A stretch of 64,000 bases of DNA from Akkermansiaceae bacterium. Lineage in GTDB: Bacteria > Verrucomicrobiota > Verrucomicrobiia > Verrucomicrobiales > Akkermansiaceae. The notes beneath the pieces are model-generated. The model worked only from the letters and a program-made list of their open reading frames with translations, was not told where the DNA came from and ran no database searches. This document shows, piece after piece, positions 43,601 through 52,245 of this stretch (positions are counted from its first letter, which is position 1; the number at the start of each line of letters is the position of its first letter). The stretch covers positions 1 to 64,000 of the forward strand of contig CAIKHZ010000315.1 of assembly GCA_903827375.1 (NCBI GenBank). Reading direction: 5' to 3'. The translations under genes were made by a program, and so were the position numbers.

Positions 43601-44237
43601 CGTTCCTGGCGCTGCCCCTCGCCCATCCTCGCACGGCCTCGAGGTCCTGTTCCTCGCCTGTCGAAAGTAGGAACAACATGCCGATGGCACCGAAGCTCTT
43701 GCCAGGTCCGGCCGCCCGCGTGTAGTCGGCAAAACCACGCACAATCATATCAGACTTGGGACAATTGAGTGGCCAGGTTTTGCTATAGGTGCCGAGCACG
43801 GGAATTTGGACGACGACTTCCTGGGGCGGGACCTCCGGCCCATCCCTGACAACCAGTTTGATCAGTCCGTCGGCGGCCTCTGCCGCGGTAATGACGTCGC
43901 CGAGTTGGATGCGCGGGTCGATGTCCTTGAGCTTCTGACCGTTGATCGTCTCGATAATCTGGCCTTTGTTAAGCTTGCCGGTTGCGGCTGCGGGAGAATC
44001 TGGCTCGACGTTTTTGACCTTCATCACGAAGGCGGGTTGGTGCAACTCAATGCCGATGCCGACCGGCCCAAATCGGTCGATTGTCTGGAGCGAGGCCGTC
44101 TCCGAAGGCGCTGTGGAGAACAGCGGGGGTACCTTGTAGAAGCCCGTGACGGGCGCTTCCGCCGCAGCGCAGTGGGCGACACAGGAGAAGAAAAGCATCG
44201 CCAGTGGAAGGCGAAAAATTCGATGGTAGTGGGTCAT
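40602..44237 (-). CDS. Large secreted PDZ/DUF6288-like/HEAT protein with C-terminal beta module
   Basis: 1211 residues from the ATG at 44237 (MTHYHRIFRLPLAMLFFSC, a signal peptide); the track adds 35 codons. Order: a PDZ-like domain (about 45-125, with MKVKNVEPDSPAAATGKLNKG), then the motif GTYSKTWPLNCPKS. A helical, probably alpha/alpha-toroid region follows (about 140-480, with AYAWHLGYGGIPLCEYYLRTGD and YELSRRFDGSFG). HEAT-like repeats lie at about 520-730, and a C-terminal beta module with HDYDW at about 848. I recall the toroid family as DUF6288, which is uncharacterised. It is a paralogue of the gene at 45637-48087 and shares its C-terminal module with the SASA protein at 52242-54674. 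No catalytic claim is made. Confidence 0.72.
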   Translation of the reverse strand: MTHYHRIFRLPLAMLFFSCVAHCAAAEAPVTGFYKVPPLFSTAPSETASLQTIDRFGPVGIGIELHQPAFVMKVKNVEPDSPAAATGKLNKGQIIETINGQKLKDIDPRIQLGDVITAAEAADGLIKLVVRDGPEVPPQEVVVQIPVLGTYSKTWPLNCPKSDMIVRGFADYTRAAGPGKSFGAIGMLFLLSTGEEQDLEAVRGWARGSARNAPAYAWHLGYGGIPLCEYYLRTGDQEVLPTIQGWVNSAVKAQYLDGWAGRGGVAAVTYGGGGGHLNAGGTAVVTFLLLAKECGANVPDHALLGALSHFFRWAGRGNNPYGDNRPENGLVDNGKNGNLAFAMAAAASLTPNGEQSVYAGARDAAALTSFYTTTCMLHGHTGGGIGEIWRSAAMGLLQQKMPAQYREFMDNRRWHYELSRRFDGSFGILGGADYDTVAWGAGYALTYTIPRKTLRITGAPPSKFSKPYPLPKRPWGTQADDAFDSIQPAAFPDGKRADFSNETLANDSGRPLLVRMTQPDVSDDTLRRYVHHPDHFVRLIAARKAMGLDTLYLGKAIPGGGKARPALVLEFIRSKDVRVRCAAIHAVATNLTGDSLAAFVQPAMLDLLVAMLKDPEESWWVKDAVLNLFGRLPANVIASHFDLILPYLKHQEWWLQSAALNALCRVAADPHCYQKILPAIGETLRTCQRFNATCSVEWEEMLASIRAAPPEVQQLAVESLKAAYTGFDGVKTAPGGQDITKTYDSQLEFLANTLAGAPGGYDLLYKLGKELYPEQLLPYSSIFLSANPANFGPELQQAIGPIIRDQLVYEYIGNNRDYLLAEAQATRQSSNITTAFDPLAGLYRKVGVHDYDWHLFDPNLKDASWDFFTFDPPEKQKYDLSPWRYRKVTYPQGMENWFTPGFDPAQAGWKKGQAPFGQYQGKVVTDPDPRGRFSSPDPMRTLWDKEVLLVRGTFRLPPPQPGYLYRIVVSTGLYVGAGDGYRLYLNGKPLVEVKEGIGRGSGGTLRGAFITKELLDEFGNGPVTLAATTFLRYGDRAIATMPPVPQGVFSMWIEEMKLPPLDDAAFRKSATVIPMLSAAWQEKQDPENKEFQTTDDRFHYDGKFVANPQLLGSWTAVAMVPALEAFDPAKPAPINNAPFGGLTLKEDGITDKATRIWSGDTLIDMTRWQALKMTLRTIDGTEYLAVEAGGFSEKNPAGWKSPLIVMKRNRP

Positions 44238-44419
44238 GGTAGGATCCGAGGATTCGTTTGCTGAAAACATCTCAGCTGCTTTGTGTGTCTTGAAAATCAG
44301 TAGTCCAGATGCGGAATGACGAGGCTGACAAGCCGTCCGCATTGTGGAGATAACAAGGCAGGAGTGAGGGAAAAACTAACAAGTGACGGCGTTTTCATGC
44401 AGTTCATCCCATCAGGTTC

Positions 44420-45640
44420 TCATTTTGTCATATCCGCCATGGCATCGGCAAAGGCCTTGCCAATGCGGGCCATGATCTTCGCAGAGCCGAGATAATGGTA
44501 GGTCGCATTCGACACGCCGATCTCCATCAGCTTCCATTCTTCGGGGGTATAGACTGTTTTGAGAAACGCGTCGATGGCAGCCTTCTGTTCATCTTTCCCG
44601 AGTTTTGAGCCCTTGAGTTCACGCGATTTTTCCTTCACCTTCTGCCATCGGCACTGCAGTTCCTCCAACTTGGGCTCCCAGAACTTCTCGAGCTGGACGG
44701 CCGCCACCTTGCCCTTGAATTCCGGCATGGCGGCGGGTGCGGCCATCGCCTTGCGGAACTCTCGCAACCAGGGAATGTGAGGCGGATCGATGTCGCGCGA
44801 CCGCTCCGTATCGAGCTCCCCGTTAATACCTAACACCCCGATGACGGCTCGCATCTCCGGCGCGCCAAGGTCCTTGCGAATATCACGGATCAGACAAGCC
44901 AACAGACGGCTGTATTCATCGTATCCGCCGGGTTGCCCAGGGGTCGGATAGGTTTCCGTATTCCCGAAATCACTGCAGCCCTGCAGCCACACAAAACCAG
45001 CGACCTCGTATCCTTGGGCCGGGTCATACTCGGGATCAACCCGCTTGATATCACCCAGCACCAACTTGGCATGCGCGATCATCTTGCGGTAGCAATTTCC
45101 AGCGCGCTCGGCATATTCCGCCTCTGCCTTCCGGGTATCCTCGTTGTTCTTCCGCAGTTGCTCCAGGCGCTTCGCCTGCGCCGCATGCACCCCGGCACTG
45201 GGTGGCCGGAAATCATAGCACAAGTTCGTGCCGCCCCAAGATGTCTTGATGAGCAGGACCGGCTCGCCAAGATGCTCCTGCATATAAATACCAAAGGTCA
45301 GCTCGGGACCGATCTTTGGCCCGCTCCGCTCGGCACCGAAACCCGCCGTCAACTTCCCGAACTTCTCCTCCTCACCGGTGCCGAGTGACGAAATCCAGAC
45401 GTTCTCAATAACCCGCGGGGTGTCGTTCTCATTGACCATTTTCTTGAGCATCGGCGCGGTTGCCGGGTCCATCGCAAGGCATGGGAACGTGGTGAGCTTG
45501 CAGTGCCCCTGCATGTTCGACTGGCCCGCCATGAGATATACCTTCAGCGGCTTGGCTGCCGCCTGACTCGCGACCGCCGGCATCAGGCTGGCAACGACTG
45601 CGAAAATCGCACACCTCACACTCTGTCCAAAGTTTCTCAT
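44420..45640 (-). CDS. Secreted SASA-family (sialate O-acetylesterase-like) esterase
   Basis: 406 residues with a signal peptide (CAIFAVVASLMPAVASQA). The SGNH/SASA fold (PF03629 type) shows the nucleophile block VYLMAGQSNMQGH near residue 40, LIKTSWGGTNLCYDFRPP, FVWLQGCSDFGN, and the C-terminal YHYLGSAKIMARIGKAF expected to carry the His. Members remove acetyl groups from sugars of glycans; 'sialate' is only the historical name. It overlaps the upstream DUF6288-like gene by ATGA and lies 182 bp upstream of the second DUF6288-like gene. It is closely related in layout to the esterase at 48143-49396. Confidence 0.85.
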   Translation of the reverse strand: MRNFGQSVRCAIFAVVASLMPAVASQAAAKPLKVYLMAGQSNMQGHCKLTTFPCLAMDPATAPMLKKMVNENDTPRVIENVWISSLGTGEEEKFGKLTAGFGAERSGPKIGPELTFGIYMQEHLGEPVLLIKTSWGGTNLCYDFRPPSAGVHAAQAKRLEQLRKNNEDTRKAEAEYAERAGNCYRKMIAHAKLVLGDIKRVDPEYDPAQGYEVAGFVWLQGCSDFGNTETYPTPGQPGGYDEYSRLLACLIRDIRKDLGAPEMRAVIGVLGINGELDTERSRDIDPPHIPWLREFRKAMAAPAAMPEFKGKVAAVQLEKFWEPKLEELQCRWQKVKEKSRELKGSKLGKDEQKAAIDAFLKTVYTPEEWKLMEIGVSNATYHYLGSAKIMARIGKAFADAMADMTK

Positions 45641-48087
45641 GGCGTTCCTATCTTTATGTTATTTGAATGATCCACATTCTCGGATGCATGCGCAATAAAA
45701 TCCGTCAAACCCACCAACTTCGGCGCATCCGTGCTGGCTTCGATGTCATCGATAAGCTTGTTGATATCCTTGTTCCCCCCGCCGGCGTCCTGGCTAATTT
45801 CCTTCAACTGCGGCAACACCTCCTTGGCGTTCGCGCCATACTTGCGTAATGCACTCATGCAGCCCGGCACCCGCTTGCCACTGCCCCAGCGATCAAACTC
45901 CATGACCGACACGCAGAGGGGCATACCCTCGCGAATGTGAAGCCGTGCGAGAAGTTCGAGGCCGGCCAACCGTACGCCGTCGCCAAACATCTCGTCGCTA
46001 GGTGCCAGCTTCTCAGTCGCCTTGACAATATCCGGCAGCAACCTCGCCAGATCGCGCTCACTCAACTTGTCATATATCCCCTTCCCCACGCCCGAACGCA
46101 CGACGCTATCCTCATTCTCCAAAGCCGACTGGACAGCCGGATAGAGCAATTGGCGATCCACGCCCTCCAGTGAGTCGGCAAGGATGCTTTGAGGACCATC
46201 GTGGACGCCGGGGGACCGAGCAAACAGAGTCACACAGGCGTCACGTTGGGCCAACCTTCTCGGGTCAGCAGGATTCGGGCGGACCATCATCGCCAGCAAA
46301 TCATTAACACTGGCGTTGCGCGCCGCCGTGCCCAAATTCATCAATGCTTTGCATGCCAGACCTTGCAGCCATGGATCTGAATCCTTAAGCAAAGCTATCA
46401 GCTGTGGCAGCGCTGCGTCGGCCTTCGGCCCCAAATTGCCCAGCGCTTCGCAAGCACCGTAGCGGGTATACAGATCGGTTCCGGCCAACATCTTGGTGAG
46501 GACCGAAACAATATCCGCCTGCCGCCGGCTCAGCGCTTGGGCCGAGCGATGACGCACTGCTGGCGACCAGCTAGACAAGCCGGCCAGCAACTCGTCGTTG
46601 GTGCGCGCATCGTATCCGCTTTTGCCGTTCACAGGAAAATAGTCACGCCCCGCTGATATAACCTTATCCACCTCACTGGCATTCAAGGCCACAACCGAAG
46701 ATAACTTTCTGCCCGTTAGGTATAGGCTTTTCAATGGCAGCGCATAGGCTAACAAATACGCACCGGTGCAATCCCATCGAGTGTACTTGCCATGCTCCTG
46801 TTCACCACCGGGTTCTCCCTGATAGTCAAAACTGCCATCCCAGCCACGGGCCAAGTCATAGTACCACGCCTGTTCTTTGATATAAGCGCCGGTTGCCAGC
46901 GGACCGGAGCGTGAGACACCAGGCAAGGCCCACAGGACATTAAAGAAATTGCCGGTGTGGCCCTTTTCCCGCTCATCATACGCTGCCGTGCCCATTCTGG
47001 AGAAAAACGACGACGCCTCGCGGTCGTCCAAGAGGTCGAACAACACCGCCGCGCTGGAGCATTTTCCGTTATCCTCATGCGCCATCCACGGCCCGTGATC
47101 ACCATACGGGATCCCCCCTTTGTTGACATATCTGCGCAGAAAACTTGCGGCCTTGGTGATGGCCCGGTCCAAGCCCGGATCATCAACACCGGCCTGCCGG
47201 GCCAGCACCATTGCAATGGTCAGACTGAGTCCCGGCTGGTTCATGCACCCGTAGCCATTCAAGTTGCCATCCGGCCTGGCAAACTTGTGGCCCCAGGTCC
47301 CGACGCCACTCTGGCCACCAGCCGACTCCAGAGCCAAGCGCTTTAAGCCATCGAGCACCGACACGTCGTGGGTTGCCAGAACATATTCTGCTAGAAACAT
47401 GATCGCATATCCGTAGTGCCACGTCGCGTACTGCTCTACCCGGTAGGCGGCCACCTTTTTGGCGTAGTCAGCCAGCATGGGTCTGTACTCATCCTTACCG
47501 CTGGCCACCAGCGCCAGCGCGTTAAGATCGTTAGGAATTGATACGCCGCCGAGGCCCTTTTTGACAATGGCCAGACAGCCTCGATCAAAGATCTTGCTGG
47601 ACTTCGGGCAATCGTATGGGGCGGTGCCACTGTAGGTACCCATGACAGGCAGTTTGAGCCCAACCGTGGCGATCTCGCCGGCATGCCAGCGCATCAACTT
47701 TAGCAGACCGCCGGCTGCTTCTTGTTCTGCGATTGTGATAGCTTTAGCGAGTTCGATGCGGGCATCAGCGTCGAACGGTCTTTCACCGATCCCCAGAATC
47801 ACATCGCCACAATTGAGAACCCCGTCGGCTGGTGAATCCTTGGCAACTTTGGTCACAAGGATCTGCCGCGCCTCGATGGTGCGGCCATTCGAGCCATAGA
47901 CCCAGCCACGCGCCCCGGTGGCACCGAGAGTCCAGTCATGAGTGACGTCAAGACTGCCCTGTGGAATCTTGCCGCCCTGGGTAAAATCTGGAATGGGCAA
48001 CTTCTCGCGCGATTTCGGTGCCCCGCAGACAACGGGCACGATGGAAAGCGCCGTTGCCGCAGCTGACAACACAAATAAATTTCTCAT
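45637..48087 (-). CDS. Secreted PDZ/DUF6288-like/HEAT protein
   Basis: 816 residues from the ATG at 48087 (MRNLFVLSAAATALSIVPVVCGA). A PDZ-like domain (about 60-150, with VTKVAKDSPADGVLNCGDVILGI) is followed by GTYSGTAPYDCPKS. A helical toroid-like region then carries YATWHYGYAIMFLAEYVLATHD, GHTGNFFN and YYDLARGWDGSF, and HEAT-like repeats occupy about 500-700. It matches the 40602-44237 protein motif for motif but lacks the C-terminal HDYDW module. Translationally coupled (ATGA) to the downstream esterase, which argues that the two proteins work on the same substrate. The function is unknown. Confidence 0.75.
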   Translation of the reverse strand: MRNLFVLSAAATALSIVPVVCGAPKSREKLPIPDFTQGGKIPQGSLDVTHDWTLGATGARGWVYGSNGRTIEARQILVTKVAKDSPADGVLNCGDVILGIGERPFDADARIELAKAITIAEQEAAGGLLKLMRWHAGEIATVGLKLPVMGTYSGTAPYDCPKSSKIFDRGCLAIVKKGLGGVSIPNDLNALALVASGKDEYRPMLADYAKKVAAYRVEQYATWHYGYAIMFLAEYVLATHDVSVLDGLKRLALESAGGQSGVGTWGHKFARPDGNLNGYGCMNQPGLSLTIAMVLARQAGVDDPGLDRAITKAASFLRRYVNKGGIPYGDHGPWMAHEDNGKCSSAAVLFDLLDDREASSFFSRMGTAAYDEREKGHTGNFFNVLWALPGVSRSGPLATGAYIKEQAWYYDLARGWDGSFDYQGEPGGEQEHGKYTRWDCTGAYLLAYALPLKSLYLTGRKLSSVVALNASEVDKVISAGRDYFPVNGKSGYDARTNDELLAGLSSWSPAVRHRSAQALSRRQADIVSVLTKMLAGTDLYTRYGACEALGNLGPKADAALPQLIALLKDSDPWLQGLACKALMNLGTAARNASVNDLLAMMVRPNPADPRRLAQRDACVTLFARSPGVHDGPQSILADSLEGVDRQLLYPAVQSALENEDSVVRSGVGKGIYDKLSERDLARLLPDIVKATEKLAPSDEMFGDGVRLAGLELLARLHIREGMPLCVSVMEFDRWGSGKRVPGCMSALRKYGANAKEVLPQLKEISQDAGGGNKDINKLIDDIEASTDAPKLVGLTDFIAHASENVDHSNNIKIGTP

Positions 48088-48142
48088 AGCTGAAGGTTTC
48101 ACAGATCGAGGATTTTGATATCTATTAGATCGAATGCAAGGA

Positions 48143-49396
48143 TCACTGGCGTTTGGCATCCCCCGCGCCATCCACCGCGCCTTGCTGCTGCTTCATCAAA
48201 TCCGCCATGGCCTCGGCAAACGCCTTGCCAATCTGTGCAATGATCTTTGAGGAACCTAGATAATGATAGGCCTGGTTGGATTTCCCCTTCGTGAGAATTT
48301 CCTGCTCCTTCGGCGTGAAGAGTTCATCGTTGTATTTCTCCACCGCCGCCCTTTGTTCCTCAGCGCTGAGCTTTCCCTCTTTAGCCAACTTCTTGGACAA
48401 TCCCTTGACTTTCTCAGACCTGGCGACCAATTCGCCCAATTCAGAATCCCAGTACTTCTCAGTTAGCACAGCCTCAACATTCCCCTTGAATTCAAGCATC
48501 CCGGCGGGAGCTGCCATTGCCTTGCGGAAGTTCGGCAATATCCCCCGGGTCCGATCCGGCTTGGCGGCTTCGATTTTCTCGGTGACGGGGCCGTCGATTC
48601 CCAACACACCAATCACGAATGGCAACTTCGGCGCGTCGAGATCCTTGCGTACATCACGGATGAAATGACACAGCAGATCCCTATAAAGATCGTAACCGCC
48701 GGATTTGTTCCTGTCTGGATAGACATCGCTGGCAACCAAGTCATTGAACCCCTGGAACCAGACAAAACCAGCCAACTCGCACCCCTCGCTTCTGCTATAG
48801 GCCGGATAAACCTTGGCGGGATCAGCGAGCACCTTTTTAACATCATCGATCATCTCGTGGTAAAAATGGCCGGTGGCCACCTTCTTCTTCTCCTTATCCT
48901 CCGCGCTCTTCTTATCGGCGGACTTTTCATCCCACACGAAAGGACCGCCACTTGGAGACCGGAAGTCGGTGTGCAAACTCTTTCCACCCCAGGCAGTCTT
49001 GATAATTAAAATCGGCTCGTTGATCTGCTTCTGCATATAAATCCCGAAAGTGAATTCCGGGCCGATTTGCGGACCATGCCCCTGGGCACCAAAGTCTGTC
49101 GTCAGCTTGCCCTGCTTATACAAAGGAGTCGGCCCCTTCTCCCCTCCACCTTTGGAAGTGAAAAACGCGATGTGGACGTCATCACACACGCGTGGAGTTC
49201 CGTCGGCATTTCGCATTTCCTTGAGCAACGGCGCGGTCTTGGGATCCATGCCTATATGGTCAAATGTGCTGACCGCAGCATGTCCCTCCATGTTGGATTG
49301 CCCGGCCAGAATGAATACTTTAAGCGGCTTGGCGGCCGCCTGACTGGAAACGCAAGCCGTCAAGCCGACAATTCCTGCGATGATGATACGCTTCAT
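48143..49396 (-). CDS. Secreted SASA-family esterase
   Basis: 417 residues from the ATG at 49396 (MKRIIIAGIVGLTACVSSQA); an ATG 7 codons earlier is possible. Motifs parallel the esterase at 44420-45640: VFILAGQSNMEGH, IIKTAWGGKSLHTDF, FVWFQGFNDLVAS and YHYLGSSKIIAQIGKAF. A Lys/Glu-rich helical insertion (about 170-185) and another near 330-370 distinguish it. Its likely role is removal of acetyl or similar esters from an extracellular glycan. It sits 55 bp upstream of the DUF6288-like gene and about 32 bp after the LamG gene, all on one strand. Confidence 0.85.
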   Translation of the reverse strand: MKRIIIAGIVGLTACVSSQAAAKPLKVFILAGQSNMEGHAAVSTFDHIGMDPKTAPLLKEMRNADGTPRVCDDVHIAFFTSKGGGEKGPTPLYKQGKLTTDFGAQGHGPQIGPEFTFGIYMQKQINEPILIIKTAWGGKSLHTDFRSPSGGPFVWDEKSADKKSAEDKEKKKVATGHFYHEMIDDVKKVLADPAKVYPAYSRSEGCELAGFVWFQGFNDLVASDVYPDRNKSGGYDLYRDLLCHFIRDVRKDLDAPKLPFVIGVLGIDGPVTEKIEAAKPDRTRGILPNFRKAMAAPAGMLEFKGNVEAVLTEKYWDSELGELVARSEKVKGLSKKLAKEGKLSAEEQRAAVEKYNDELFTPKEQEILTKGKSNQAYHYLGSSKIIAQIGKAFAEAMADLMKQQQGAVDGAGDAKRQ

Positions 49397-49428
49397 ATTC
49401 TGTGCCGTGTGTCTCATTGGTATGGTAG

Positions 49429-52245
49429 TTAGCCGTGGTTGATCGAAAATTGAATGACTGAGGTGGAATCGAGTTCCAACCAGATGACCAGAGATTGCTG
49501 TCCGTTAGTGTCGCGGACGATGCCCTGCCGCAATCCCGTGCCGGGGGGGACAAGCTTGCCATTGATAGAAACTCGCGCCGCGCTATCGGGTTGCCAGTGG
49601 CTGATGACGAAACACGGGTTGTGGACCGGAGTGTCTGTGGAACCCTCCAGCGCACACGAGATGACATTGTCAGTTGCCGCCAGCAGGTAGGCCCGCTGCG
49701 AGGAATCGTACCCCTTGGTTTCGCAGCCGCTTGCTGCAGTGAGCGCCGGAGGATGCTGCCATGACTTCGCCAGAGGCACGAGTTTCGTTACCTCTTGGTT
49801 AGTGAAACCATATAAAATGAGACTGCCGGTATGATTCGCCCCGCCAAGGGCCGCGTGCGTCACGCGGTCGTCGGAAACGGCGTAGCGTCCATCCGACGGG
49901 TTCAGTCCGACGGGCCAGTGGTTCCATGGCCCGGCAAATGGATCGGGCGTGTGCTTGGACTGCTCGTCGGCACCCCACGTGGTGATTTCAGCCCCTTCCT
50001 GATAGATCGAAAAGATTTTCCAGATGGACTTGAAGTTGATTCGCTTGATGCAGGCGTCCTTGATGGGATTAACTGGCACATGATTAGGTGGTGCCCACGT
50101 TAGATCCGCACTTTTACCGCTGAGATTGGCGAGACTGAGAGCCGTTAGCTCCATATTGTCGAGGCAGGAGGTGCCCGGCTGGGAAAGAAATTGTGTATCC
50201 TGCCACTCGCCGCCCGGAGTGTCCACAAAACGGACTCCGACCCCGTCCGGGTAAATCGTATAATATTCGTCGGCCCAGACGTTCGTACGCGGAAACACAT
50301 ATCCGACGTCGATCGCCGGGTAACGCCAATGAACGACCACCCGGGCATCGGTATTCTCTATCAGTTGACAGAAGTTGAAGCGGCCCCGCTTATCCGCCAT
50401 GTGCTCGGCGCAGCCGTGCGGTCCACTAATCTCCCAACTTTGGTCTGCCATCCACCGGTTATTCTCAGTCACCCAGCCTGAGCCAAGGCCAGTCCCCTGC
50501 CAGAACACCACGCGGCCAGGCGTGGTATCGAAGCGCACCACGATGTCTCTATAGGCACTCGGCCGCCAGAGGTTGTCCCAAAGTTCGTGATACCTCAGGG
50601 TTTGGCAGGTCGCGCCAAATTTCCGCGCGGGCGAGCCGTCCGCATCACCCGGCAGGATCCTCCTATCCAAATCGGGCTTGGTCAACTCCGCAGCCGACGG
50701 GCAGAGCGACTCAAACGACTTGGCGATTTCCCCGGCCGACAATGCGCGGTCGTGGATGATGACCTCGTCAATGAGTCCCTCGATGCCGTAAACGAGCGGC
50801 ATGTTATCTCTGGCGGCAAACTTGCTATGCGATACGGGATCCGATACGCGCTGGGCGTCGCCGTTCAAGCCGATGAGCAGGTCCCGGTCCGGCAGCGCGA
50901 TGGGTCCCGTCGCCGCCTTGGAGGAGACAAGCCGGCCATCGACGTACAGGCACATCCGGCCACGGCCATAAGTGGCAGCAAGATGCGTCCATCGGTACGT
51001 CGGCAGAGCATCCTCCTTGCGGACAGTTGCCTTGGCCTCTAACACACCACCGCCGACTTGCTGGCCGTTGACTTTGAAAATCGGACGGCCGTAGGGATCA
51101 ATACCTAACATATATCCTTCGACCTTCCATGGCCTGTACACATACGGGTCGCGATAGCCATGCTTGTAATCCTCCGCGCAGATTGGCTCGCCTGCCGATT
51201 GGTGGACAATACCGGCGTCATTCCACGGATAGGCACCAAGGGCGACCCATGCCTCTAGCGTCAACTCATCCTTGATAGCCGGGGCCTTGTCCTTGGGCAA
51301 TGTTACCTTGGAGAAATAGCCATCGAACGCCAGAGCCGTGCCGGAAACTCCCATTTTCCAAAGTGTCTTATTGCCAGAGATGGGACAGGCGATCCCATGA
51401 ACCGCATCGATCGTTTCATCGCGGTTAGGTGAAAGTCCATCGTTGAACTTGAACCACGCCGCCGGAGTACCAACGTCGGCATTCCGCAAGGCTGAGCCGG
51501 CAACTGCTGGGGCAAGCTTGCTAGCATGCCTAGGTTGGGTCAACGAGAGTTCAGAGATTCCCTCGGGCGACAGAGCGAGCTCCTGCACCGTGGCGTTCGC
51601 GGTGTCGTTGAATTCGTCGAGCCTCGATGTACCGATGCGTATTTCCCGCCGCACTTTGCCATCCGGCGTGACGATGAAGAGTTCGTGTATCTCCTCAGTC
51701 ATCACAACACTGGCCGGATCCGGTACATGCCGCCAGTGAACAACGATCCGCTCGGGCCGGTCCTCGACCAAGCGGACGTAGGAACAAAGACACATCGGGT
51801 CCTCGCGACTTTCAGCAAGCGGCTTGAACAGATATTTGCCGCGAGCCGTCTGGAAGTACGGCAGATATCCAGTGGCCCTGCTGAACACAAGCCGCCTTCC
51901 CTCCGCGATGTTGACGACCAGATCGGCGTACTTCCCCCAACGAATCTGCCCCGGCTTGGGCGGCTTGGGCGCTTCATCGGCCTTGTCCACTTGGCTGGCG
52001 GCAAACGTCTTGGCAGCATTGACGGGGATTCGTCCGAGCACTTCCGATGAAGGCGGCTGAGTGTAGTCGAGCTTCGTGTGATAGGCATAGAAGTCCGCGC
52101 CCTGCACAAAACCAACGAGTGCCGGAATATGCGCTGCAACAAGCGAAATTCTTAATGAAAGCTTCAACCAAAAAGGGTAGATAAATACGATTGTAGCGGC
52201 GTTTCTATCCACGGATTTCAGATTGAAGAGGGATGCGCTGATCAC
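49429..52245 (-). CDS. Large secreted LamG-domain protein
   Basis: 938 residues starting at a GTG that overlaps the upstream SASA stop (GTGA). A hydrophobic segment at about 17-48 (LSLRISLVAAHIPALVGFV) should serve for export. The central region (about 290-500) is a LamG/concanavalin-like jellyroll: AWFKFNDGLSPNRDET, DELTLEAWVALGAYPW, THLAATYGRGRMCLYVDG, and IDEVIIHDRALSAGEIAKSF. The flanking halves are beta-rich and similar in tone to each other: both mention wall-to-wall Trp/Arg patches such as IVVHWRHVPDPA and VVVHWRYPAIDV. They may be duplicated substrate-binding domains. No catalytic motif is recognised. It probably binds or processes the locus's glycan. Confidence 0.7.
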   Translation of the reverse strand: MISASLFNLKSVDRNAATIVFIYPFWLKLSLRISLVAAHIPALVGFVQGADFYAYHTKLDYTQPPSSEVLGRIPVNAAKTFAASQVDKADEAPKPPKPGQIRWGKYADLVVNIAEGRRLVFSRATGYLPYFQTARGKYLFKPLAESREDPMCLCSYVRLVEDRPERIVVHWRHVPDPASVVMTEEIHELFIVTPDGKVRREIRIGTSRLDEFNDTANATVQELALSPEGISELSLTQPRHASKLAPAVAGSALRNADVGTPAAWFKFNDGLSPNRDETIDAVHGIACPISGNKTLWKMGVSGTALAFDGYFSKVTLPKDKAPAIKDELTLEAWVALGAYPWNDAGIVHQSAGEPICAEDYKHGYRDPYVYRPWKVEGYMLGIDPYGRPIFKVNGQQVGGGVLEAKATVRKEDALPTYRWTHLAATYGRGRMCLYVDGRLVSSKAATGPIALPDRDLLIGLNGDAQRVSDPVSHSKFAARDNMPLVYGIEGLIDEVIIHDRALSAGEIAKSFESLCPSAAELTKPDLDRRILPGDADGSPARKFGATCQTLRYHELWDNLWRPSAYRDIVVRFDTTPGRVVFWQGTGLGSGWVTENNRWMADQSWEISGPHGCAEHMADKRGRFNFCQLIENTDARVVVHWRYPAIDVGYVFPRTNVWADEYYTIYPDGVGVRFVDTPGGEWQDTQFLSQPGTSCLDNMELTALSLANLSGKSADLTWAPPNHVPVNPIKDACIKRINFKSIWKIFSIYQEGAEITTWGADEQSKHTPDPFAGPWNHWPVGLNPSDGRYAVSDDRVTHAALGGANHTGSLILYGFTNQEVTKLVPLAKSWQHPPALTAASGCETKGYDSSQRAYLLAATDNVISCALEGSTDTPVHNPCFVISHWQPDSAARVSINGKLVPPGTGLRQGIVRDTNGQQSLVIWLELDSTSVIQFSINHG

